Program-made: the position numbers and the translations under genes
Part shown: piece after piece, positions 1-8,231 of the stretch
Layout: each line of letters begins with the position of its first letter
Position numbering within the stretch: the stretch's first letter is position 1
Notes under the pieces: model-generated
The model's input: only the letters and a program-made list of their open reading frames with translations
Database searches by the model: none
What the model was told of the DNA's origin: nothing
Assembly (NCBI GenBank): GCA_035550975.1
Contig: DASZOC010000013.1
Location: 8,181 to 72,180, forward strand
Direction of reading: 5' to 3'
Length of the DNA: 64,000 nucleotides
Source of the DNA: DASZOC01 sp035550975
Lineage (GTDB): Bacteria; Actinomycetota; CADDZG01; WHSQ01

Positions 1-550
1 GCGAGCGCAGGATCGCGGACGGATGGATCGTGGCGGTGACCAGCGGAGCCAGGTCGCTGACGGCGGGCTTCCCGCGCTCCCGGGTGACCTTGAAGTCCTT
101 GCCGAGCAGCGCCTGCGCCGCAGTGGCGCCGAGACAGACGAGCGCCTGGGGCTTGACCACCGCAAGCTCGGCCTCCAACCATGGCTTGCACGCGGTGATC
201 TCCGAGAGGTTCGGCTTCTTGTGGATCCGGCGCTTCCCCCTCGCTTCCCATTTGAAGTGCTTGACGACGTTCGTGACGTACACGCTCCTGCGATCTATGC
301 CCGCTTGCTCCAGAGCGCGGTCCAGCAGCTGACCGGCCGGACCGACGAACGGCTCGCCCGCTAGATCTTCTTTGTCGCCGGGTTGCTCGCCGACGAGCAT
401 CAGGTCGGCCTTGCTCGGACCGTCGCCGAAGACGGTCTGGGTGCCGGTGCGGTGCAGCGGGCACGCGGTGCAAGTTGCGGCTGCATCGCGCAGCTTGGGA
501 AGTGACGGGCGAGCGGGAATCAGAGGAGCCGCGGTCTCCACAGCAGGCAT
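1..550 (-). CDS. UdgX-type uracil-DNA glycosylase (3' end cut by window edge)
   Basis: Uracil-DNA glycosylase superfamily protein, read from ATG at 550 down to the left edge (183 complete codons; the C-terminus lies outside). Visible motifs are CTAC near residue 27 (probable Fe-S cysteines), GEQPGDKEDLAG (54-65), PFVGPAG (67-73), the insertion KRRIHKKP (106-113) and HPS (176-178). The KRRIH loop is the hallmark of UdgX, in which the loop histidine (here His110) forms a covalent link to the abasic sugar after removing uracil. Family 4 UDGs lack that loop. It is the first of two UDG-superfamily genes in the window (the other ends at 38541). The next gene upstream, an ATPase, lies 23 bases away on the same strand. 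Confidence 0.88.
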   Translation of the reverse strand, partial: MPAVETAAPLIPARPSLPKLRDAAATCTACPLHRTGTQTVFGDGPSKADLMLVGEQPGDKEDLAGEPFVGPAGQLLDRALEQAGIDRRSVYVTNVVKHFKWEARGKRRIHKKPNLSEITACKPWLEAELAVVKPQALVCLGATAAQALLGKDFKVTRERGKPAVSDLAPLVTATIHPSAILRS

Positions 551-573
551 GACTCTGTCATACCCACTCTCGC

Positions 574-1017
574 TCAGTGCAGCTCGCGCTCCAGGATCAC
601 GCAGGTGCCTTCGGGAGAGCTGGAGACGTCGACCCGGTCCATCAACTGGCGCATGAGGAAGAAGCCGCGGCCCCCCTGCGAGAGCACGTCCGGGACGCCG
701 CTGGGCAAGACGTCGTCGACGTCGAATCCGGGCCCGTCGTCGGTCACCTTGACCGACACATGGCGGTCGCGCAGCGCACACTCGAGCTCGACCTCGCCCC
801 CGCCCGAGGAGCGCCGTCCATGGCGACACGCGTTCGCCACGACCTCGCCGACCGCCATGAGGACCTCGTCGCTGACGTGCTCCGGGATCTCGGCGCGGCC
901 GAGGAAACGGCCGACGAACGCGCGCATGTCACTGGCCCGGGCGGCCTCGTTCGGAACCGCGATCTTCTGGTCCCCGCCCGCGAAGCTCCACCCGCCGGGC
1001 GTCATACGCGTAGGCAT
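574..1017 (-). CDS. Anti-sigma factor-type ATP-binding protein (RsbW/SpoIIAB-like)
   Basis: A 147-residue GHKL ATPase domain without a kinase dimerisation domain, the size of serine-kinase anti-sigma factors such as RsbW or SpoIIAB. Motifs are the N-box EVVANACRHG, the G1 box DDGPGFD and a G2-like GGRGFFLMRQLMD near the C-terminus. I place the start at ATG 1017; ATG 1005 is also possible. The longer open frame would run into the M48 gene. Proteins of this class usually bind a sigma factor or phosphorylate an anti-sigma antagonist, but no sigma factor or STAS gene lies nearby, so the partner is unknown. A palindrome ACTACGTAGT (1051-1060) sits upstream and may be a regulatory site. Confidence 0.75.
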   Translation of the reverse strand: MPTRMTPGGWSFAGGDQKIAVPNEAARASDMRAFVGRFLGRAEIPEHVSDEVLMAVGEVVANACRHGRRSSGGGEVELECALRDRHVSVKVTDDGPGFDVDDVLPSGVPDVLSQGGRGFFLMRQLMDRVDVSSSPEGTCVILERELH

Positions 1018-1087
1018 ACGGCTACCTTGTCCACCTGAATCGGTTCGGTAACTACGTAGTCGTACGTATTTCCCACATCCGAGCGCC

Positions 1088-1996
1088 TCACGCGCGGTAT
1101 TCCTCGAGCGCCTCGGGCAGCCACCCTCTGATCTGTTCGATGCGCGTGGCCGACTCCGGGTGCGTGCTGAGGTACTCCGGCGGCCTCTCCCGTCCCTCCG
1201 CCGCCTCATCCATCCGTTCCCAGAACCCGACCGCGGCGCGCGGGTCGTAGCCCGCTCGCGCCATATAAATGAGGCCGATACGGTCCGCCTCGGACTCCTG
1301 CTCGCGGCTCCACGGAAGGCTCAGCCCGACCTGCGCGCCGGCTCCGAGGAGGCCGGCGATGTTGCGGAACTCGACGGGGTCGTCCGCGAAGGCACCCGCG
1401 GCGAACTGCACCGCCGTGTCGGTCAGCTGCTGGCGGAAGATCCGCTCGGCTCCGTGCTCGGCCACCGCGTGAGCGACCTCATGGCCGATGACGGTCGCGA
1501 GCCCTTCTGCGTCCCGGGCGGGGCCGAGGATGCCGCTGTAGACGACCATCTTCCCGCCGGGCAGGCAGAACGCGTTGGCCTGCGGGTCGTCGATCAGCGT
1601 GACTTCCCACTCGAACTCCGGCTTGTGCTCGGCCGCGGCCGCGACGATCCGTCCCGTCACCTCACGGACCGCCTCCCACTGGGGGCCGGAGTCGACGATG
1701 CGCCCGGCCGACTGCTGCAGGAACTCGTCGTAGTACTGAACCCCGAGCTGCATCTGTTGGTCGTCGGACAAGCTGACCTTCTGCTCGCGGCCGGTGATCG
1801 GCACGACCTGTCCCTCGGCGGAGCAGTACTGGAAGCCGACGAACGCGAGCCCCATCACCAACGCGAGCGCGATACCGAGGCCACTCTTACGGCCCCGCGT
1901 TCCGCCGCGCAGCGAGCCGAGGCCGGAGCCGAGGCCGGACCCGGCGAAATCCACGCGCGCGACACGCCGCCGCCCCCACCGGCGCCGTCGTCTCAT
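1088..1996 (-). CDS. M48 family zinc metalloprotease, membrane-anchored
   Basis: A 302-residue protease of the M48 (LoiP/YcaL/Oma1-like) family. An Arg-rich N-terminus is followed by one hydrophobic segment (about residues 38-57) that should anchor the protein with its catalytic domain outside. The zinc site HEVAH lies at about 172-176 with the third ligand in ESEAD near 234. The C-terminal STHPES motif is typical of the family, as is the VSLSDDQQMQLG region ahead of the catalytic domain. These proteins degrade misfolded envelope proteins. I chose ATG 1996 because upstream codons extend into low-complexity sequence. A cysteine just after the hydrophobic segment could be lipidated, but the lipobox is poor. 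Confidence 0.85.
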   Translation of the reverse strand: MRRRRRWGRRRVARVDFAGSGLGSGLGSLRGGTRGRKSGLGIALALVMGLAFVGFQYCSAEGQVVPITGREQKVSLSDDQQMQLGVQYYDEFLQQSAGRIVDSGPQWEAVREVTGRIVAAAAEHKPEFEWEVTLIDDPQANAFCLPGGKMVVYSGILGPARDAEGLATVIGHEVAHAVAEHGAERIFRQQLTDTAVQFAAGAFADDPVEFRNIAGLLGAGAQVGLSLPWSREQESEADRIGLIYMARAGYDPRAAVGFWERMDEAAEGRERPPEYLSTHPESATRIEQIRGWLPEALEEYRA

Positions 1997-2118
1997 GGTG
2001 GCGCAGTATCCCCTGCTTGACCTGCTTCCAAACGTCACCGGACGCGGGCCCGAGAGGCCACCGCCTAGGGGCGAAGTGTTTACGTCGCGGCCTGATTGGA
2101 GACGGGTGGAACGCGGTG

Positions 2119-2149
2119 GAAAAGCCCACCCGAAGGCGCCGAGGTGGGC
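2119..2149 (-). terminator. Intrinsic terminator after the kaiC-kinase pair
   Basis: Read on the minus strand, GCCCACC and GGTGGGC form a 7-bp stem around a 12-base loop, followed by TTTTCC. It lies about 65 bases past the kinase stop and before the M48 gene, so it probably ends the kaiC-kinase transcript. Confidence 0.6.
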
Positions 2150-2215
2150 CGGCTCCTCCGTTATGAAGAAGCGGCGGTGCCCCGCCGCACCCGCGACCGC
2201 TGCGCCGGACGCCCC

Positions 2216-3205
2216 TTATCGGTCGATCAGCGGCAGGGTCAGCTCGAAGCGGGACCCCGTCTGTCCGTCCGAGAAAGCCGTCACCTCACCGCCGTGGGCA
2301 GTGGCGAGACCGCGTGCGATGTACAAACCGAGTCCGGTCCCCTTCTCCGACCTGCCGAGGCGCTCGTATTTCCCGAACAGCTGCTTCAGGTGCTCGTACC
2401 GAATGCCCTTGCCTTCGTCTTCGACCGCAAATACGGCAAGGGAGCCGCGCGTGTGGACCGCGACCGACACGCGCGTTCCCGGCTCGCTGTACTTGACGGC
2501 GTTCGTCAACAGGTTCGTCAGCACCTGTCGGATCTTCGCTGCGTCGACACGCACCCAGACCCCATCCTGGATCGTCGTTCGGACGATGTGCTTCCGGAGC
2601 AAAGGCTGTACGTCCCGTAGGGTCTCCAGCGCGATGTCGCCGAGCTCCCAGTCGGAGAGATCGAGCTTCAACCCGTCGATCTCGACCGCCTCCAGCACCA
2701 ACATCGATTCGAGCATCGTCTGCAGAACCAAGCTGCTGCGCACGATCGCATCGGCCGCTTTGCTCGACATCTCCCGATCCATGCGTCCGACCGCGTCTTG
2801 CAGGGTCGCGGCGAAGCCCCTGATGACCGCGAGAGGTGTACGGAGCTCGTGGGCGGCGCGACTGAGGATCTCGGAAGACCTGTCGGCGGGCGCGGGCCGT
2901 GTCGGTTCAACGTGGTCGGGTACCGGCTCGGCATCGACGAGACGCGCGATGTCGCCCGCAGTGACGTCCCCGACGAGCCGCTGTACGGGCGCGGGGTGCC
3001 ACCGCACGAGCATCGGAGTGGTGAGGACTCGGTCCAGCTCGGCCCTGACCGGGTCTTCGAGGACGTCCACGACCTCGAACGAAACCCCCTCCCCAAGTCT
3101 GGCGAATGCCTCCGTCAATAGGTCCCTCTGCGTACGCGAGGTCTCTTTGTTGCCGGCGACGTAGAGGATGAACGAAGCTACCCGGTCGGCCACGCGCTCG
3201 ATCAT
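2216..3205 (-). CDS. SasA-like histidine kinase with N-terminal KaiB-like domain
   Basis: A 329-residue kinase without membrane segments. Residues 11-90 read as a KaiB/SasA thioredoxin-like domain: FILYVAGN at the start, then VVDVLEDP, LTTPMLVR and LVGDV, matching the order of conserved blocks in KaiB. It is followed by a HisKA domain with phospho-acceptor His119 in HELRTP, then an ATPase domain with TNLLTNAVKYS and a GTGLGLYIARG box. In cyanobacteria SasA uses its KaiB-like domain to read the state of KaiC. Here the gene starts 16 bases after the stop of kaiC, so direct binding to that KaiC is the obvious inference. No cognate response regulator gene is adjacent. Confidence 0.85.
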   Translation of the reverse strand: MIERVADRVASFILYVAGNKETSRTQRDLLTEAFARLGEGVSFEVVDVLEDPVRAELDRVLTTPMLVRWHPAPVQRLVGDVTAGDIARLVDAEPVPDHVEPTRPAPADRSSEILSRAAHELRTPLAVIRGFAATLQDAVGRMDREMSSKAADAIVRSSLVLQTMLESMLVLEAVEIDGLKLDLSDWELGDIALETLRDVQPLLRKHIVRTTIQDGVWVRVDAAKIRQVLTNLLTNAVKYSEPGTRVSVAVHTRGSLAVFAVEDEGKGIRYEHLKQLFGKYERLGRSEKGTGLGLYIARGLATAHGGEVTAFSDGQTGSRFELTLPLIDR

Positions 3206-3221
3206 CGAGTCGCCACCGGAC

Positions 3222-4700
3222 CTACGGCCTTCCTTCGCCGTCGGCGCGAGCTGTCACTCCGGTCCACGCGCCGGCAACCGAGCCGAACGCATCCCCGATG
3301 TGCAGCCCTTCGCCGGTGATACGGAACTCCCTGAGGCTCTTGTCGTGGTCGGAACCTCTCGCCTTGAGAACGTTGATGCCTCTGCTGAGGCGCGATCCCA
3401 CCGCCACGTACTGGAGGACGAGGATCGTGTCGGTGATCGTCGAGACATGCAGGTCCGTCAGCGTCGCTGCTTCATCGGCGCGTCCGCTGGTGGCGGTGAA
3501 CAATCCCAAGATGCCGCGCTTCTTCAGATAGAAGGCCAGCCCGAGGACGTACTCGCGGAAGCTCTTGATCGTGGAGATCCGTTCCAGCGCGGTGAGACTG
3601 TCGATGACCACCCGGGTCGGCTCGAAGCTCTCGACGGTCTCTTTGATCCTGAGAAGGTGATCCTCCAGCGCCATGGCTTCGGGAGGGTCGGCCAGGATCC
3701 GCAGACGACCGTCGGAGGAAAGACCGTCGAAGTCGATCCCCGACTGCTTCGCGTTCCGTGCTATCTGTTGCGCGCTCTCCTCGAACGAATTGAACAGAAC
3801 GCGCTCCCCCGACAATGCGCCACCGGCTACGAACTGCGTCGCGAGCAGAGACTTGCCCGTCCCCGTAGGTCCCGATACAAGGATGAGCGAGCCGGTGAAG
3901 AGGCCGCCGTGCAGCATCTCGTCGAGGACCCCGTTCCCAGAGGTCACGCGGTCCGTGGACGAGTCGTAGTCGAATGCGATCGCTGCGTTCGGCACGATGA
4001 CGATGCCTCCGCCACGCCGGATCGTGAAGAGATGCTCGCCTTTGGCATGCGACCCGCCTCGGATCTTGAGGACCTCGACGGTCCGTCGTCTCTTCTCGCC
4101 GGTCAAAGTGTTCCGAAGCAGGATGACGGCGTCGGCAACGAAATCTTCGAACCCGTGGTGGGCGACGGGTCCGTAATCTTCCGGTCTTTCAGCCGTCATG
4201 ACGGTGGTTACGCCAGCGTCCGCTAGTGACGCGGCTATCTCGAACAACGCGCGCCGCGCCGGTGCTGCATCTTCGAACTGATTGATCAGCGCACCGATGG
4301 AATCCATCGCGACGCGCTTCGCTCCCACACTGTCAACGGCTTTGTTGACGCGCGCGACCAGAGGCGCAAGGTCGAATCGACCGCTGTACTGAGTGGCGTC
4401 GGCGAAGTCGGTCGACGCATCCACGAAGCAGAACGACCCTTCCTCTTCCCATCGCGCGATGTCCCACCCGAACGCCCTGACGTCGGAGCGGATCCTCGAC
4501 GGACGCTCCTCGAAGCTCACGAATACGCCGGGTTCGCCGGCCTTGGCGCCTGCGGCAAGGAACTGGGTGGCGAAGATCGTCTTGCCGCTGCCGGACGTCC
4601 CGGTGACGAGCGTCAGCCTGCCGCGCGGCAAGCCGCCGTGACTGATGACGTCGAGACCTTCGATCTCGGCGCTCAGCCGTGCGACTTCCTCGTCGATCAT
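3222..4700 (-). CDS. kaiC: KaiC-type double-domain clock ATPase/autokinase
   Basis: A two-domain RecA-like ATPase of KaiC length. Numbering is from the upstream ATG at 4718 (498 residues). CI has Walker A TGTSGSGKT (39-47) and the paired glutamates E70/E71. CII has GPTGTGKS (283-290) and E313/E314. The CII phosphorylation stretch TDLHVSTITDT aligns with the cyanobacterial TDSHISTITDT, so T421, S426 and T427 correspond to T426, S431 and T432. INVLKARGSDHDK and EFRITGEGLHI also match KaiC. I prefer ATG 4700 because GGAGGTG precedes it by 3 bases; ATG 4718 has no good ribosome site. The kinase gene follows, and no kaiA or free-standing kaiB is present. Confidence 0.9.
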   Translation of the reverse strand: MIDEEVARLSAEIEGLDVISHGGLPRGRLTLVTGTSGSGKTIFATQFLAAGAKAGEPGVFVSFEERPSRIRSDVRAFGWDIARWEEEGSFCFVDASTDFADATQYSGRFDLAPLVARVNKAVDSVGAKRVAMDSIGALINQFEDAAPARRALFEIAASLADAGVTTVMTAERPEDYGPVAHHGFEDFVADAVILLRNTLTGEKRRRTVEVLKIRGGSHAKGEHLFTIRRGGGIVIVPNAAIAFDYDSSTDRVTSGNGVLDEMLHGGLFTGSLILVSGPTGTGKSLLATQFVAGGALSGERVLFNSFEESAQQIARNAKQSGIDFDGLSSDGRLRILADPPEAMALEDHLLRIKETVESFEPTRVVIDSLTALERISTIKSFREYVLGLAFYLKKRGILGLFTATSGRADEAATLTDLHVSTITDTILVLQYVAVGSRLSRGINVLKARGSDHDKSLREFRITGEGLHIGDAFGSVAGAWTGVTARADGEGRP

Positions 4701-4852
4701 CTTCACCTCCGGCGCCATCCTAGGAGCGCGTAGCGTCCGTGACTAGGGTGTGTTCCGCGTCCCGTTGTGCGCACGGGCAACGAGATGCCGTCGATGCCAG
4801 CCGACTGAACGGAGAGATCCGGTGAACGATCGATCTGCCGGAGCGTGGCGAC

Positions 4853-5560
4853 ATGAACCCGGAGCCTGACTCCTCCATCGGCCCGCTCGGCGATGCCGCC
4901 GTCGTCGTTTGCTTCGGCGACGCGATCGACCCGGAAATCCACGACAAGGTGATGTCGTTCGCGCAACAGATAGATTCTTCTCCGCCGCCCGGCCTCGTCG
5001 AGCACGTCCCCGCGTTCACGACGGTAACGCTCGTCTACGACCCGCTCGTCCGCTCCTTCGACGAGTTCCACGCGGCCGTCCTCGACATGCTCGGCTCCGT
5101 CGCGCCCCGCACGGTGACGGCGGAGCGCGATCCGGTCGAGATCCCTGTCTGCTATGGAGGCGAGCACGGGCCGGACCTCGACTTCGTCGCGGCTCACAAC
5201 GACGTGACGCCGGACGAGGTCATCGACATCCACTCCGGCACGACCTATGTCGTCTACATGATCGGCTTCGCTCCCGGGTTTCCCTACCTCGGGGCGATGT
5301 CGCCCCGCATCGCGGCACCGCGGCTCGACACCCCGCGGCAGGCGGTGCCGGCAGGGTCGGTCGGGATCGCGGGGAGCCAGACCGGCATCTATCCGATCGC
5401 GACGCCCGGCGGATGGCGTTTGATCGGCCGGACCCCGATGCAACTATTCCGGGCCCGTGCGCAAACTCCGAGCCTGTTGGCGGCAGGCGACCGCGTGCGG
5501 TTCGTCGCGATAACACCAGCGGAATACGACGCGGTGGTCGCCGCGCGCGCGGCGCCGTGA
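4853..5560 (+). CDS. pxpB: 5-oxoprolinase subunit B (KipI/AHS1 family)
   Basis: A 235-residue protein of the allophanate hydrolase subunit 1 family. With PxpC and PxpA it forms the ATP-dependent 5-oxoprolinase that turns 5-oxoproline (pyroglutamate) into glutamate. Recognisable blocks are PLGDAAVVVCFG, the central VYMIGFAPGFPYLG, RLDTPRQAVPAGSVGIAG and GGWRLIGRTP. It opens a three-gene plus-strand operon in the order B-C-A, overlapping pxpC by 4 bases (GTGA). It is divergent from kaiC across about 150 bases that should hold both promoters. A GGAG ribosome site lies upstream of the ATG. Confidence 0.92.
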   Translation: MNPEPDSSIGPLGDAAVVVCFGDAIDPEIHDKVMSFAQQIDSSPPPGLVEHVPAFTTVTLVYDPLVRSFDEFHAAVLDMLGSVAPRTVTAERDPVEIPVCYGGEHGPDLDFVAAHNDVTPDEVIDIHSGTTYVVYMIGFAPGFPYLGAMSPRIAAPRLDTPRQAVPAGSVGIAGSQTGIYPIATPGGWRLIGRTPMQLFRARAQTPSLLAAGDRVRFVAITPAEYDAVVAARAAP

Positions 5561-6549
5561 AGATCGTCAAGGGTGGTCTGCTGACGACGGTTCAGGACCT
5601 CGGCCGCTACGGCTACCAGAAGATCGGCGTCACGACGGCAGGCGCGATGGACACATTCTCGCTGCGGCTCGCGAACATCCTCGTCGGCAATCCCGAGGGG
5701 GCCGCAGCACTAGAGATCACGTTGCAGGGGCCGGTCGTCGAGTTCACCTCCGACGCGCTCGTAGCCGTGACGGGTGCGGAGCTCGCCCCGAAGATCGCCG
5801 ACGTGGAGCTGCCGCAGGCGCGTGCGGTCGCCGTGCGCGGCGGGTCGGTCCTGACGTTCGGGCGGAGCGTGTCTGGGTGCCGCGCTTATCTAGCGGTCGC
5901 GGGGGGGATCGACGTGCCGGTCGTCATGGGAAGCCGCAGCACGGACCTACGTGGGGCGATCGGCGGCTACGAAGGGCGAGCGCTGGGGGCGGGAGACCGC
6001 GTCGCGGTCGGTCCGATGCCCGCACCGGCGAAAGAGGCGATCCTCGAAGCGCTGTCGACCAACCACCCGCTCCCGTTCGCGCTGACCCGGCGTTACGTCG
6101 ACACCGCCGACCAACGGGCGCGACCGACGACGGGTCCGGTCAAGTGCGTGCGCGGCCCCCACTTCGACCACGTGACGGATGCGGGCAAACGTGCGTTCTT
6201 CGGAGAACGGTTCCAGGTGTCGACCCAGGCGGACAGGATGGGATATCGCCTTGTGGGGCCGGACCTGTCGCCGTCGCACGGGCGCGAGCTGCTGTCCAGC
6301 GCGGTGACTACGGGAGCGGTACAACTGCCTCCCGGTGGTGAAGCGATCGTGTTGATGGCGGAACGGCAGACGACCGGCGGGTATCCCGTGATCGCGCAGG
6401 TGATCACGACGGACCTCCCGCTGGTCGCGCAGCTGAGGCCGGGCGACACGATGACATTTGCCGAGGTCGGGATCCCCGAGGCTCAGGCAGCCTTACGCGC
6501 GCAGCATCGTGCTCTGGCCGACATCACGAAGGGGATCAACGATCGCTGA
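5557..6549 (+). CDS. pxpC: 5-oxoprolinase subunit C (KipA/AHS2 family)
   Basis: A 330-residue biotin-dependent carboxylase-like (AHS2) protein, partner of PxpB. The start is GTG 5557 overlapping the pxpB stop; the protein then opens VKIVKGGLLTTVQDLGRYGY, which is the usual N-terminus of the family. Later motifs include AGAMDTFSLRLAN, GGIDVPVVMGSRSTD and a C-terminal RQTTGGYPVIAQVI block. The complete subunit set in one operon supports pyroglutamate breakdown rather than a KipI/KipA regulatory role. Confidence 0.92.
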   Translation: MKIVKGGLLTTVQDLGRYGYQKIGVTTAGAMDTFSLRLANILVGNPEGAAALEITLQGPVVEFTSDALVAVTGAELAPKIADVELPQARAVAVRGGSVLTFGRSVSGCRAYLAVAGGIDVPVVMGSRSTDLRGAIGGYEGRALGAGDRVAVGPMPAPAKEAILEALSTNHPLPFALTRRYVDTADQRARPTTGPVKCVRGPHFDHVTDAGKRAFFGERFQVSTQADRMGYRLVGPDLSPSHGRELLSSAVTTGAVQLPPGGEAIVLMAERQTTGGYPVIAQVITTDLPLVAQLRPGDTMTFAEVGIPEAQAALRAQHRALADITKGINDR

Positions 6550-7303
6550 TCGCATCGACCTGAACGGTGACGTCGGCGAGGGCGCCGGCAACGATGCCGC
6601 GATCCTCGAGTCCGTCACGTCGGCGAACATCGCCTGCGGCTTCCACGCAGGCGGTCCGTCGCTGATGGCGCGAACCGTGGCTCTCGCGGCGGCCAAGGGC
6701 GTCGCGATCGGAGCTCATCCCGGTTTTCAGGATGCCGAAGGCTTCGGGCGGCGGGTCATGGCCGTGTCACCTCAGGAGGTCCACGACCTCGTCGTCTATC
6801 AGGTGGGGGCGCTGCTCGGCTTCACGCGCGCGGCCGGCGTGCCGATGCAACACGTCAAGCCGCACGGGGCTCTGTACAACGCGGCCGCGACCGATCCCGC
6901 TCTTGCCGACGCCGTCGCGACGGCCGTCGCGCGGGTGGACCCGTCGCTCATCCTGTTCGGACTGGCGGCGAGCGAGCTGATCGCGGCGGGTGAACGCGCC
7001 GGCCTGCGCACCGCGGCAGAGGGCTTCGCCGATCGCACCTATACGTCAGGTGGGCTGCTCATGCCTCGCTCCGAGCCACATTCGGTGATCGCCGATCACG
7101 AGGCTGCGGTGGCACAAGCCCTCCGACTCGTCATGGACGGCAAGGTGCGGTCAGTGGAAGGAACCGATGTAGAGGTGCGTGCAGACACGATCTGTATCCA
7201 TGGGGATCATCCGAAAGCTCCGGCCGCGGCTCGCGCGATACGAACGGGTCTCGCGGCCGCGGGGATACGCGTGGAACGCCTCACAGAGGAGTCCAGCCCC
7301 TAG
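6542..7303 (+). CDS. pxpA: 5-oxoprolinase subunit A (LamB/YcsF family), unusual start
   Basis: A LamB/YcsF family protein of about 253 residues, the third subunit of 5-oxoprolinase. Conserved blocks are RIDLNGDVGEG, SANIACGFHAGGP, AIGAHPGFQD, HVKPHGALYN and ICIHGDHP. The conserved N-terminus begins directly after codons ATC-GCT-GAT-CGC, with no ATG, GTG or TTG at the expected place. The ATC at 6542 has AAGGGG 7 bases upstream and overlaps the pxpC stop, so an AUC start is the simplest reading. The nearest standard codon is GTG 6509, which has no ribosome site and adds 11 residues overlapping pxpC. A sequencing error is also possible. Confidence 0.85.
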   Translation: MADRIDLNGDVGEGAGNDAAILESVTSANIACGFHAGGPSLMARTVALAAAKGVAIGAHPGFQDAEGFGRRVMAVSPQEVHDLVVYQVGALLGFTRAAGVPMQHVKPHGALYNAAATDPALADAVATAVARVDPSLILFGLAASELIAAGERAGLRTAAEGFADRTYTSGGLLMPRSEPHSVIADHEAAVAQALRLVMDGKVRSVEGTDVEVRADTICIHGDHPKAPAAARAIRTGLAAAGIRVERLTEESSP

Positions 7304-7410
7304 GGAGCTCGGACGGCTCGGAGGGACCTCGGACTGATGCTGTCGGTCAAGCAGGAACTCGCGTGCCGGAGCCGAACCTCCAGCCCCAGGACAAGCAATA
7401 GGAGGCATAA

Positions 7411-7923
7411 ATGAAGAAGGTCATCACTTTCCTCGTCATCGGCATGCTCGTTGCCGCGGTATCGCCGGGAGCAGCTATCGCCGGCAAGAAGAAGGCCAAG
7501 CCCAAGCCTCCGGTGCGCCAAGAGGTCTCGGGCCACATCGCGCTGCAGGCACCGCCTGCCGACGCGACGAGTGACCCGAACGGGTGCTTCGCGGGCGTCC
7601 ACCGTCGCATCGCGGTGTTCACGCAAGAGGCTGTCAACGGCGTCGTGGGCCACCACTTCGAGATCGATGCGAAGACGTGGAAGATGCCCTTCCGGCTGAC
7701 GCCGACCTCCGCGGTGGACATCGACATCTACTTCTACAGCGAGTTCGGAACCATCGAGCAGGCCACCGACACGTCCTACGCTCCGACTGCGCACCAGTTC
7801 CAGGAGCGTGACAACGAGGGCGAGTTCGGGATCGTGCCCCCGGACACCACCCGTGCGATCGTGTGCATGAAGACCGGCAACAACGCCGGGTACGACTACG
7901 TTGCGGGAACCGGAGTCAAGTAA
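7411..7923 (+). CDS. Small secreted protein of unknown function
   Basis: A 170-residue protein that I do not recognise. It has a clear signal peptide (MKK, a hydrophobic core, then AAIAGKKK) with probable cleavage around residue 24, then a short basic Lys/Pro stretch and a beta-rich domain. That domain has two cysteines (in NGCFAG and IVCMKT) that could form a disulphide. TAGGAGG lies 5 bases before the ATG, a strong ribosome site, and a strong terminator follows, so it looks like a well-expressed single-gene unit. Domain segments such as FRLTPTSAVDIDIYFYSEFG suggest a beta-sandwich, possibly carbohydrate or surface binding, but this is a guess. Confidence 0.75.
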   Translation: MKKVITFLVIGMLVAAVSPGAAIAGKKKAKPKPPVRQEVSGHIALQAPPADATSDPNGCFAGVHRRIAVFTQEAVNGVVGHHFEIDAKTWKMPFRLTPTSAVDIDIYFYSEFGTIEQATDTSYAPTAHQFQERDNEGEFGIVPPDTTRAIVCMKTGNNAGYDYVAGTGVK

Positions 7924-7950
7924 CGATCTGTCTGCAACACCTGGGTGTAC

Positions 7951-7989
7951 AGCGGGACGCCGGCTAACCCCGGCGTCCCGCTATTTTTT
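7951..7989 (+). terminator. Strong intrinsic terminator
   Basis: A 12-bp perfect stem AGCGGGACGCCG / CGGCGTCCCGCT closes an 8-base loop and is followed by ATTTTTTC. It ends the secreted-protein gene transcript. Confidence 0.92.
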
Positions 7990-8099
7990 CGCCACGTTGG
8001 ACGTAAACCTTCGGTGAACGGGCATCCACGTCCATCGTGATACTGATCGGCGCACATCGCGCCACCCCCTAGGGCTGAAGAACGTAGCCGAGATCGTGA

Positions 8100-8174
8100 T
8101 GGTGGGCGGTACTGGGTTCGAACCAGTGACCTCTGCCGTGTGAAGGCAGCGCTCTACCGCTGAGCCAACCGCCC
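8100..8174 (-). tRNA. tRNA-Val (anticodon CAC), CCA encoded
   Basis: On the minus strand the acceptor GGGCGGT pairs with ACCGCCC. The D arm is GCTC...GAGC. The anticodon stem CTGCC/GGCAG carries loop TTCACAC, giving anticodon CAC. The T arm is ACTGG-TTCGAAC-CCAGT. The 3' ACCA is encoded in the DNA. Confidence 0.95.
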
Positions 8175-8231
8175 GGGCTGCTCATCCTAAGGGTCGGTAT
8201 ATCGCGGGCGACGTGGGTAACGTTGGCCGAC

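Noticed and set aside
1045..1065. Resemblance of GACTACGTAGT upstream of the anti-sigma-type gene to the cassette element GACTACGCGGT
   Set aside because: Only about ten bases match and the surrounding sequence differs; not enough to claim a shared regulator.
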